From Larix sibirica (Eukaryota > Streptophyta > Pinopsida > Pinales > Pinaceae), in contig NWUY0300009927.1 in NCBI GenBank assembly GCA_004151065.3, positions 2,982 to 34,740 on the forward strand: DNA of 31,759 nt. The letters run 5' to 3'. A program made the translations under genes and the position numbers. Below the pieces are notes generated by a model, which saw nothing but the letters and a program-made list of their open reading frames with translations, did not search any database and was not told where the DNA came from. Shown here one piece after another: positions 10,454 to 18,724 of this stretch. The stretch's first letter is position 1, and the number at the start of each line of letters is the position of its first letter.

Positions 10454-10480
10454 AAATACAAAAGTGAGTTGTGTATATGA

Positions 10481-11216
10481 TTATTATTATTATTATCATC
10501 GAGACCAACTTTAGTCTATTAAACCTTAGAAAAAATGAAAAGGAATTATTTGGTTTGATTTAACATTTTATTTCTATGCTTGAAAAGAATGTAGAGAAGC
10601 TTTCCTAAATCTATAGTTTTGATGAGTTAACAAATTAGGAATTTCGATAGTGTTACAAACATTTTGAAATTGAGATTTAATGTGGGCATACTCAGGGCAT
10701 TTTAAGAGAAGGTGCATTTTATCTCCCACCTTCTTTGTACCATAATGTTGCCAAATTCTTGAATCTCGTAATGTTTTAGGAATTGTCCAAGGCCTTGTTT
10801 TACTATGGATCTTGTGAGAGTTCATTCTTATTTTATCAATGTTGATTTTCTTTTCTAATCTAGCTATAACATAAAGATATTTTTGATCTTCTAGATTGTG
10901 GTTAATGACGTCTTTTTAGTATTTTAAGTTTCTCCTGTCCTCTATTTCATTATCTCACACAATTTCTCCTTAATTTTTTAGATGCAATAGTATTTTTGTT
11001 AGTATCAATATTCTATAGAATGACCTCCTCTTCTATTCTCAATGGTGTGGCCAACCCCTCTTAAGCCATAGGTGAAGCAATTTTAGGATGCCTCGTCTTT
11101 CATGTTTGTTGTATTGTGCTTGTACTTTAGGCACTTAGTCATTGCCAAAGTCTTAGTGGGGGAAGGACCGACTTCAATGAGGATATGATATGGCATTATA
11201 ATTTTAATTTTAATAT
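10481..11216. mobile_element. Second insertion in the 5' LTR, boundaries approximate
   Basis: LTR homology stops after GTGTATATGAT near 10480 and resumes at about 11217 (TATATACACAACTTGGTAG). The intervening 736 bp starts with a TTA microsatellite (10481-10496) and contains the decayed non-LTR C-terminal remnant. No clean target duplication was found. Right of the remnant I see no further domain. Confidence 0.5.
10574..10845 (-). pseudogene. C-terminal remnant of a non-LTR retrotransposon-type RT protein
   Basis: On the minus strand the peptide runs RMNSHKIHSKTRPW, then TIPKTLRDSRIWQH, then GDKMHLLLKCPEYAHIKSQF. This follows the layout of the C-terminal Cys/His region of many non-LTR and related RTs: R-x-S-H-x-L/I, a basic GR-x-P stretch, an R-x-C-x-x-C element, then a D/E-rich HFLL-x-CP-x-Y block. 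The first Cys pair is lost (replaced by W and Y), while the H and C of the last block remain. There is no RT domain. It lies in the second insertion in the 5' LTR (about 10481-11216), on the same strand as that LTR element. The pattern differs from the zinc-binding region of the L1-type LINE at 17 kb, which points to a different retroelement lineage. Confidence 0.5.
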
Positions 11217-11418
11217 TATATACACAACTTGGTAGTAGGGTGTTTTCTCCAAGAGAGGTTATGGGCCCAGCCTTACAAGTTCAGCCTTAACCAAACATAG
11301 ACATGTAATAAATAAATGTTAACTAGGTTTACCTCAACCAATTCTAGAAATACATACAATAAGAATTACATTATGGTGTTGGTTATGGCCAAAATCTAAG
11401 CTTAAACCATTCTCAACA

Positions 11419-12368
11419 ATATAAACACAACTTTCATTTTTTTTTAAAATCACGAACATCATCGTTAAAAAAAACATTATTATTAACCAAATCAAATATA
11501 GGGAAAGTTCCATGGAAGGATTAATATGAGCATCATCACTCAAAGAATCATGAACAATATCAGTATGGACTACATCATGGGCTTGAACATCAACATGAGA
11601 ATATTCATCATGTGAAGCAACAATATATCTTGAATATGTGAATTCTAAGAAGTGATATTACAAGGATCATCAATTCTTTGAACTAAACATGAAGAATCAA
11701 CCAATTTTATCAAATCACATGGATCACAACAACAATCAACCAATTCTATTATCATAAATACAAAGGACCAATATAGGGTTATCCTTTAATTTCTTATTTT
11801 CTTCCTTAAGCATACCAAATGCATTGCATATGATCATCATAACTTATGGAAACTTGAAAACGCACTCATCAATATTTGTGTTTTTTATAAGCTTATTTAC
11901 ATTATAAAAAAAATAAAAATAAAAATTGAGAGTTCTTCATCCTCATTACCATATTTAACATGAAAACCTTGAATTGGTCACTTATTAGTCCCTGCCCCTT
12001 TGGAAGCAGAGACTATAGGAATTGATTTCTTACAAATCTATTACCCTGGCACAATTTCCAAAGCTTTTTAACCTTTTTTTTCAAAAAGCATGTTCTGGCC
12101 AATAACATTATTTGGAGCCTTATTTGGCCTCAAATCGAGGCTTGATAGATTAAAGGCCTCATATCGAGGCAACCATATTGGGACTATGCACATGGAGGCA
12201 TGATGGAAATGGCTTTGCTTCTATGTCTTGCTTACTTCAGACCATGCATACGAATTATTAATGGGCTTAACACCTGTCGGCTATGGTAACTTTGTGTGTG
12301 CATGGATTACAAGTTTTCGCTAGTGTGTCTCTCTGATGGCTTCATATTTATTCACCTTGCGTTCCCAG
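11419..12368. other. Intergenic or intronic DNA with one dispersed repeat
   Basis: There is no gene. 11424-11980 is AT-rich with ATCA-rich stretches. A dispersed repeat copy occupies 11982-12141. The last 30 bases form a pyrimidine-rich splice-acceptor region (CACCTTGCGTTCCCAG, ending at 12368) for the 4CL pseudo-exon, so the right part may be a relic of its intron. Confidence 0.45.
11982..12141 (+). repeat. Dispersed repeat, copy 1
   Basis: Shares TTATTAGTCCCT(G/A)CCC at the start, (A/G)GACTATAG(A/G)AAT, TTTTAACC, TCT(G/C)GCCAAT, and GCCTTATTTGGCCTCAAATC at the end with 23880-24042. The order and orientation are the same. The family is not recognised; it could be a SINE or MITE-like sequence. 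Confidence 0.6.
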
Positions 12369-12720
12369 GATGTGGTGCTCAGCATCCTCCCGATGTTTCA
12401 CATCTACTCACTCAATTCTGTGTTGATTTGCTCGCTCAGGGATGGCTCTGCAATTCTGCTCATGCAGAAGTTCGAGATCGTGAGTCTTTTGGATCTGGTC
12501 CAGAGGTTCAAGGTCACAGTGGAGGTCATCGTGCCTCCAATTGTTCTTGCCATTGCCAAGAATGCATTGGTGGAAATTGTTCTTGCCATTTTCAAGAATG
12601 CCTTGGTGGAAAGCTACGATCTGTCATCCATTAGGATTGTGTTGTTCGGAGTTACGCTTCTTGGAAAGGAGCTCAAGGATGCATTGAAGTGACAAGTTCC
12701 CAAATCCATTTTTGGCTAAA
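12369..12720 (+). pseudogene. 4CL: 4-coumarate:CoA ligase exon 2, isolated pseudogene exon
   Basis: 4CL activates hydroxycinnamates to CoA thioesters in the cytosol for lignin and flavonoid synthesis. The translation matches the family closely: [76 protein letters not shown]. It starts exactly after TTCCCAG (12362-12368), where an exon 2 of 4CL would begin, and stops at AAAG|GTCAGT near 12720, a plausible donor. This is therefore genomic DNA rather than a processed copy. Defects are an in-frame TGA at 12690-12692 (likely from CGA), a TAA near the donor, substitutions in the conserved SGAAPLG region (FGVTLLG), and a 36-bp tandem duplication. The AMP-binding box I and the GEICIRG motif belong to other exons and are not in the window. 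ATG 12336 lies before the acceptor and is not a start. Confidence 0.85.
12540..12611 (+). repeat. 36-bp in-frame tandem duplication in the 4CL pseudo-exon
   Basis: 12540-12575 and 12576-12611 encode [12 protein letters not shown] and [12 protein letters not shown]. Three base differences separate the copies. The duplication keeps frame. Confidence 0.95.
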
Positions 12721-13404
12721 GGTCAGTTCACAACGACCTTGATAAGTAATCTAACATACAGGATGAAGAATGATCTTCATATCCCTTAAAATCCCTTTCA
12801 GGCTTCATGGCACAAGCTTGACAGTGCATATACACCTTAAGTATTACTATTTTGGAGTCCTCATTCTTCTTATTCCCTTTCTTTTCATTCTCTTCCTGCA
12901 AACACCAAAACCTTTCCCACTTGAATCTGCAAAATATAAAATAAAATGCTTATAAGTCTTGTGAATTGATTGAACAGAAAATTGCTTTTAATGAATGAAT
13001 TCAAAACCTTGCCCATTGTCTCTATGGGTCTGGAGCGGTCTGGTGCTTGAATTAATCTACAGACAGTACGTATGAGACTCAAGCAGATATTGTATGTATA
13101 TTTGAAATGTAAGCAATTCAGGGATATTTCAACGTTGATATCGACCAACAATTCAAGGAACCCACAACGAATCAAACACCTTGCATTCGTCACTGACATG
13201 GAAAAAATGGGGTTTGAGCCACGTGCACTTTAGGTCATTGCAATGGACAAATGTGCCACATGCAATTTTAGCATGGGCACTTAGCATGGTCATATTGTCG
13301 ATGCATGTTTATCATGAACACGCGACACGATAGTTTTAATTATGTCTTATTGAAAGTTTTAATTATGTCTCATTGATAGTTTTAATTATCGAAGGGACTA
13401 AGGT
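12721..13404. other. No gene; left flank of the LINE
   Basis: The next 4CL exon is not found in this stretch. A G-box-like CCACGTGCAC occurs near 13219-13228 with CATGCA words nearby, but there is no gene for it to control. The 23-bp repeat at 13332-13390 is listed separately. Confidence 0.4.
13332..13390 (+). repeat. 23-bp tandem repeat, about 2.5 copies
   Basis: AGTTTTAATTATGTCT(T/C)ATTGA-type units start at 13332, 13355 and 13378; the third is partial and ends AATTATC. Confidence 0.85.
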
Positions 13405-13421
13405 AACGTCTTGAATGTGCC
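13405..13421 (+). repeat. LINE target-site duplication, left
   Basis: AACGTCTTGAATGTGCC is identical to 20100-20116. Its 17-bp length and perfect match fit target-primed reverse transcription. Confidence 0.92.
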
Positions 13422-13564
13422 ATTAACTTTGAATTACATTGAGGTAAAAAATATCCAAGAAAACTGGGAAGCTTAGACTTTCTTGGGCATGACAAGGGCT
13501 GTGCACACTGATATATGCCACAGGCTTCAAGGATCTTGGGATCTTCAAAGCTCTGCTCACTCTA

Positions 13565-14036
13565 ATGGCCCCGCAAGGGGGGCGGAAAAAAACCTCCAAG
13601 CCTCAAGGAATTGGGCCAGTGCCATCTACCACATCTATGGCTCTTTCCAAACAGGATAAAGGCAAGGGCTCATCCGATTCTGAAAGATCCAATAGCAAAA
13701 ACCAGGGGACTCAATCTATCTAGCCTGCAAGCATTGAAACAACGAAAATTCCAGTGCCGCATGGAGGAGGCAAATGTATACCAAAAGCGGTTCTCATCCC
13801 ACGGTATGCTATAACTTCTCCCCAAGTCTCTAAAAACATTCAGTTTATGCATGATCATGCTATTACATGCAAATTTATGGGTCTTTGGCCATCTGAGCGA
13901 GCACTTATGGGTTGGATCAAAGGGTTGGCATACAAACAAATAACGTCTGGATGAGCTAGGTAATCTTATGAGGGATTCAGGACATTATAATCAGCTTATA
14001 GAGTTCTTCTCTTCCTTATCTTCTGTTCAGAAATGA
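13565..14036 (+). pseudogene. LINE ORF1 remnant (nucleic-acid-binding protein), centre deleted
   Basis: ATG 13565 opens a basic, Lys/Gly/Ser-rich N-terminus (MAPQGGRKKTSKPQGIGP). A TAG follows at codon 53, then the frame continues to KNIQFMHDHAITCKFMGLWP and SERALMGWIKG before TGA near 13953. The CKFMGLWPSERAL block resembles the start of the gag-like DUF4283 region of plant LINE ORF1. In another frame, 13944-14036 is open and gives RLDELGNLMRDSGHYNQLIE and FFSSLSSVQK, then TGA. This looks like the natural C-terminus, because its stop overlaps the ORF2 start (ATGA at 14033-14036). Most of the middle of ORF1, including any zinc knuckle, is therefore missing, probably by one internal deletion near 13930-13944. 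Confidence 0.65.
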
Positions 14037-14760
14037 AGCTCATTACCTGGAATATCAGAGGTATCAATGGCTCCTCTAAGCATCGTCTCCTTAAAAATAA
14101 GATTTTAATGGAAAAACCTACTATTCTTATTTTTTCAAGAAACCAAGTGCTCTACTACTACTATGGAAATTATTGCTCAAAAAATATGGAAATCTTCATC
14201 CGTTGTTGATGTGGATGCTTTGGGAGGCTCCGGTGGACTTGCAATTCTTTATAACCCTAATGAGATTTGTCTTAACAGCTTTGAAGCAACTTTGAGAGCT
14301 CTTACAATTTCTTATCATCTCTTAGGTACCAACAAACGAGGTTTCATACCAATATTTATGGACTTCAAACCCTTCAGCCCAAGTTGGAAATCCTTAAGCA
14401 TCTCCATTGGATAAGGGACTCTCATCCAGATCAAAATTGGATTGTGGGAGGTGATTTTAACATGATTACTAATCTTGAGGAAAAAAAAGGAGGTATTAGA
14501 AAGTTAGACAAAGATAGTACTGCCTTTAGTTCATTGATGGAGGGGACGGGTATGATATACATACCCACAACTAATGGTCTATATACCTGGAACAACAAAC
14601 GAGGCAGCCATTTTCAAATAGCTTCTCGTCTCAACAGATTTCTTATTTCGAGTCACCTTTATCCACAAGATGATGGGTGGATGGCTACCATTCTACCGGC
14701 TAATGGTTCTGATAATTGGTCGGTCTGTCTTCAAAGTTCTGATTACAAAGGTGGTCCCAA
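14033..14760 (+). pseudogene. LINE endonuclease domain (APE-like), catalytic His lost
   Basis: Motifs in order: TWNIRG (metal-binding Asn), QETK (catalytic Glu, after a frameshift), GGSGGLAILYNP, NIYGLQT (replaces VYGP), GGDFNMI (Asp 14453-14455), YTWNNKRG, SRLNRFLIS, and SDNWSV. Two key positions are changed. SRLDRFL has Asn for Asp (14633-14635), and the SDHW motif has Asn for the catalytic His (14714-14716). This nuclease nicks target DNA to start reverse transcription, and the changes alone would inactivate it. Confidence 0.85.
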
Positions 14761-15369
14761 CAGACCCTTTCGTTTCAAGAAATTTTGGCTTACCAACCCG
14801 GACTTCAAAGAAAATATTGGAAAGTGGTGGAAGGACTCTTCTATTACTACAGGGTCTTTAATGTACAAGTTCCAGCAAAAGCTCAAAAATATGAAACAAA
14901 AAATTAAAAGTTGGAATAAAACTACTTTCGGTAACATCTTTGAGGAAAAGCATCACATTGAAGAAAACATTAAATTGCTACAGCAGGATATTATCCTTTC
15001 TGGTTACTCTGATGCCAAACAAAGGGAGGAATCTATCCTTAACCTTCAGCTCAATGACAGACTTAATCAAGAGGAGATTCTTTGGAGGAAGAAGTCTCGT
15101 ATCAAATGGCTCAAGGAAGGTGAAAGGAACACTAAATTCTTCCATAATTCTATGCTTCAGTGACGACAACATAACAAAATCACCATGTTGAAGACTAGCA
15201 ATATGTTCCCATTTATGAACAGCAGGAGCTAGAAAAGGATTTCAATACCTACTTCTCAGATCTCTTCTTTGAACCCTTTATTGACAGAAGTCAGGCTATC
15301 AGTGATATTACCAGAAGCATTCCTGTCTGCTCAAACACGATCAGAATGTGCGACTGATGCGGCCAATTA

Positions 15370-16560
15370 GCATGCAGGAAGTTGAAACAACTGTCTTGGG
15401 AATGAAAAAAGGAAAGTCCCCAGGGCCGGATGGTTTTACTACAGAATTCTTCCATGAATGATGGGACGTAATTAAAGAGGAGGTTTTGGAAATAGTGGAA
15501 GATTCTAGGCATACTCAAGGTATTCTTTCTGCCTTCAACGCTGCCTTTCTCACCCTCATCCCCAAAGGTACTAATACTACCAATCCTTTAAACTTTAGTC
15601 TTATTTCTCTTTGCAACGTTATTTACAAAATTATTACTGAAGTCCTTGCTAATCGTCCGAAACCTCTTCTCCCCCTCCTCATTTCACCAGAGCAATCTAG
15701 CTACGTGGAAGGTAGACAAATTCTAGATGGTATTATTCTAGCTCAGGAGGTTATCCATTCTCTCAAAACTACTAAAAAATCGGGAATGCTTATCAAGCTC
15801 GATATGTCCAAAGCCTTTGACAGATTGAACTGGTACTATATTGCTAACGTCCTTAAGGCCTTTGGATTATGTCAACAACTCATCGATTGGATCATTTCTC
15901 TTCTTTCTTCGGCCTTCTATTCGATTTTGGTCAATGGGAAACCCTCGGAACCTTTCTCTCCTTCTCGGGGTATTAGAAAAGGTGATCCCCTTTCACCCTT
16001 CCTTTATATCATTATCGATGAAGGCTTAGGAAGAGCCATCAAAGCTAGTCTTATTTCCAACAACCTAAAGGGCCTCAATCTCCACCTCGCTGCCCCTACA
16101 TGTTCTCATCAACAATTTGTTGACGATACTCTACTTATGGGTTGTCCCTCCTGCAATGAAGCCAAACGTTTTAGAACTATCCTGAGAACCTTTGAAAGAG
16201 CCTCTGGTGCCTGTATCAATCTTGAAAAATCCCATATTTTCTTCTTCAACACCAATCTACTTATCCAAGTCATAATTTCTTTTTGTCTTGGGCTCTCAAT
16301 CCATACTCTCCCTTCTAAGTATCTGGGTTCCCCACTCATGGACAAACCACTTAGACAAGCTAATTGGGAAGACCTTCTCACCAGTCTCAGTAATTGTTTA
16401 GCAAGTTGGACCTTCAGATCTCTTAACCTGGTGAGCTGTCTTACCCTGGTCTAGTTTGTCCTTCAATCAATTCCTCTGTACTTGTTCTTTGTTCTGGAAG
16501 CCCCTAAAAGTATCATTAAACGCATTCGAAACCTCCAAAGAAATTTTCTTTGGGGTAGTA
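15370..16560 (+). pseudogene. LINE reverse transcriptase domain
   Basis: RT motifs are well kept: MKKGKSPGPDGFTTEFF, FLTLIPKG, SLISLCNVIYKIITEVLANR, SPEQSSYVEGRQI, LIKLDMSKAFDRLNW (catalytic Asp at 15801-15803), RGIRKGDPLSPFLYI, QQFVDDTLLMG (FVDD at 16116-16127, both catalytic Asp present), GLSIHTLPSKYLGSPL and the thumb. The uninterrupted stretch 15486-16454 is 322 codons. ATG 15486 is internal and not a real start. TGA 15459 and TAG 16452 break the frame, and reading resumes after each in the same frame. Confidence 0.93.
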
Positions 16561-17057
16561 ATCGGAAACAAATGAAGTGGGATCTTGTCAAATGGGAGGA
16601 GGTTTGTCAACCTAAGCTCAAAGGCGATCTTGGTCTCTGAGACCCGGACACTCTTAATCAAGTCCCGGGTGCTAAAATTTGGTGGAATTGGCTTACTCAC
16701 AACAAGGAACCTTGGTCTCTTCTTTGGCATGCCAAATATTCCCCCTCTTGGCATCCTCGGGATCTTATTCGCTTCAACATCGAGATAAAAGGATCTACAG
16801 TTTGGAATCTGGCTTGGACTAATCGGTCTCTTATCCAACAGCATAGCTCCTCGGATATTAAAAATGGTAATCATGCACTCTTTTGGGAGGACTCTTGGCA
16901 ACAGGCAGGTAAACTTCATGACATTTCTCCTAATCTAGAGCTCCAAAATAATCTTGAACAGAGGGGTATGTATCATGTCTGCCATTATTGGAAGGAACAG
17001 GAAGGAAATACACACTGGTGCATTTGGCAACACCCTCTCAGCTAGCCTAGCCCTCCT

Positions 17058-17489
17058 ATGAGAGATATTGCTAAACTTTTACATGATAGTTTAAGTAGTA
17101 GAAAAATAAAATTCAGCCTTGATAATTATAAGTTGCGCTGGAGACATACCCCAACTGGGCATTTTTCAGTTAAAGAAGGGTACCATATTCACGCCAATTT
17201 TCAGCTTCTCCCGGACAAACCTATCTGGAAGGCGGTTTGGAAAGATAAACTGTGGCCAAAGATAGCTACCTTCCTCTGGCTTCTGCTCAAAAGGAAAACT
17301 CTTACTTGGGATAATCTGCTTAAAAAAGGGTCTACTGGTCCCTCTTTCTATCACCTCTGTCAGCAAGAGGAAGAGACAATTGAGCACCTCTTTAATACTT
17401 GTGTCTTTACTAACAGTATGTGGGATCAGGGGACTGTGCTCTTTCAGATTTCTAAGAGTGACAGAGGCAGCATTTACACTACCTACTAG
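17058..17489 (+). pseudogene. LINE zinc-binding region downstream of RT (zf-RVT type)
   Basis: The frame contains WRHTPTGHFSVKEGYHI, WKAVWKDKLWPKIATFLWLL, KRKTLTWDNLLKKG, and then HLCQQEEETIEHLFNTC. This is the arrangement of the zf-RVT region found after RT in plant LINE-like proteins. It has Cys, His and Cys in the last block, and the first Cys of the usual C-x-x-C is replaced by His or Tyr. It is preceded by TAG 17043 and followed by a TAG at 17487-17489, and probably helps bind the element RNA or target DNA. Confidence 0.8.
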
Positions 17490-17698
17490 ATCGAATCTAG
17501 AACCTCTTCCCTAGCTTCCTGATTTGGGAGATCTGGAAAGAAAGGAATAGGTGAGTCTTCAAAGCCACTACTTTGAGGACGGAGGATATCTGGTATCGCA
17601 TAAAAATGATTATCACTAAAACGGTTAATATCCATCATTGGTCGGAGCGGGATATGCATCCTAAAGAGCCAAAAAGTCATATACTGCAAACCTAGGTC

Positions 17699-18190
17699 TT
17701 GGTCATCTCTAACCCTACTCGGCCAGCTCTCCCCAACAACAATTTGCAAAGTCCTAATACTTGGCTTCCTCCCGCAAACAATTTCATTAAGCTTAACTTT
17801 GACGAGGCTTCAAAGGGAAACCCGGGGCATTCGGGCTATGGTGGTCTTCTCAGAAACAGCAGGGGCAATGTTGCAGGTATGTATGCAGGTTACATTGGCA
17901 TAACTAGTAACAACGCAACTGAACTGGATGCTCTTATTCATGGTTTGAAAATGGCGGTGACCCACAATATTCAAAGGCTTATGGTGGAAGGGGACTTGCC
18001 GATTTTAATCAACATATTGAAGAAAATTATTCATAGTACTAATACCCGCAAGTTAGGAAACTGTTGGAGACTAAAGGATAATCTAAAACTCTTGGCCACG
18101 TTGGTGGGCAACTTTGCCACGTTGATACCTCTCCATGTGCGCAGGAGTGTCAACAAGGCTGCTGACAATCTTGCCAATCTGGGTACCTAG
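17699..18190 (+). pseudogene. LINE RNase H domain, catalytic residues intact
   Basis: The frame encodes FIKLNFDEASKGNPGHSGYG, GLLRNSRGN, NATELDALIHGL, MVEGDLPILI and LHVRRSVNKAADNLANLG. The four acidic positions are all present: Asp 17801-17803, Glu 17921-17923, Asp 17993-17995 and Asp 18164-18166. The usual KLNFDGA has Glu for Gly after the first Asp. RNase H removes the RNA strand of the RNA-DNA hybrid. ATG 17699 is internal. The domain is open across its full length and is the best-preserved part of ORF2 together with RT. Confidence 0.9.
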
Positions 18191-18385
18191 CTAGGGGAAG
18201 AAATCATTAATGTATATGTAAGGTATCAAAGAACTGACATTTGTCTTAACACATGTCATCGACTCATGGCAGATGATCAGCTTCATTTTGACATGCTCCA
18301 AGCGGCTCGACAAATGGAGGCAGAGGATGGTAATTATACTACTCATCAAGGAGCTGGTATGGTTTTGGTCTCTCCAAAAACCGTT

Positions 18386-18724
18386 TAGAGTCTCTTCACG
18401 GTTTCTGTCCTTTAGACTAAGCCCCAGACTCATGTGAACTGTACCATTTGAGCTTGGGATTTGGGCTGAGACTTCATTGCTCAGTACTCGGCTACATGAA
18501 GCAATTATATGAATGTGGATGGATTTGAAAAATTCTCTCTGATCTCCATGCATTATTACTTCATTATCCAATATAGCAGCATGATGTTGGCATATCTCAG
18601 ATTTATTATGATTGATTACCATATTTATTCAGTGCAGCAGGTTTCCTTCACCACCAATTGTGAGGTGTGCAACCATTTTGATTCCTCTCTGTCTATCTTT
18701 AGTTTCTTTGGCTGCTACTTAGAA
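18386..18724 (+). other. Spacer between LINE ORF2 and ORF3
   Basis: The spacer holds several stops in every frame. The frame from ATG 18509 is continuous with ORF3, but its first 72 codons are F/I/Y/S-rich and look like read-through of a T-rich leader (TCTGTCTATCTTTAGTTTCTTT just before 18725). Confidence 0.4.

Larger units (their letters stand above)
5598..11418 (-). mobile_element. Minus-strand LTR retrotransposon, old and internally invaded
   Basis: Two related sequences begin TGTTGAGATT at 5598 and 9604 and end ATCAACA at 6068 and TCTCAACA at 11418, giving the usual TG...CA ends with 8-bp inverted tips. Flanks are ATGTA on the left and ATATA on the right, a five-base target duplication with one change. 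Read on the minus strand, TGGTAACAAAGC directly follows the 11418-9604 LTR and resembles a primer binding site for initiator tRNA-Met. AAGGAGAGG directly precedes the 6068-5598 LTR as a polypurine tract. These four signals agree on the orientation. The interior (6069-9603) has no recognisable gag or pol, so the element is non-autonomous or eroded. It contains a TIR element (7574-8633) and a separate copia-like LTR. PBS type and LTR tips would suit Ty1/copia, but the superfamily cannot be fixed without pol. Confidence 0.75.
9604..11418 (-). repeat. 5' LTR (right) of the minus-strand element, split by two insertions
   Basis: LTR sequence is present at 9604-9860, 10469 to about 10480, and about 11217-11418. 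Removing the 593-bp retrocopy with its 15-bp duplication, and roughly 736 bp from 10481 to 11216, leaves about 471 bp. That equals the length of the other LTR. Confidence 0.7.
14033..18385 (+). pseudogene. LINE ORF2 polyprotein (EN-RT-zinc-RNase H), multiply broken
   Basis: Starts MKLITWNIRGINGSS at ATG 14033, overlapping the ORF1 stop. Frameshifts occur near 14130 (a T run), near 14345, around 15200-15240 and near 15350. Stops lie at 15161 (TGA, probably from CGA), 15459 (TGA), 16452 (TAG), about 16639 (TGA) and 17043 (TAG), with more around 17487-17700 and at 18188 (TAG). The last frame stays open for 64 codons past 18190 to TAG at 18383-18385, and that is probably the real C-terminus (QAARQMEAEDGNYTTHQGAG). 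Domains are given separately. The element could move only with help from proteins encoded elsewhere. Confidence 0.85.

Noticed and set aside
12296-12634. 112-codon plus-strand frame over the 4CL exon
   Set aside because: It is a shifted reading of the 4CL exon; the His/Cys-rich repeat in it comes from the 36-bp duplication in the wrong frame.
13219-13290. CACGTG and CATGCA words suggesting a seed or light-regulated promoter
   Set aside because: No gene start follows; the next feature is the LINE, and such short words are expected by chance.
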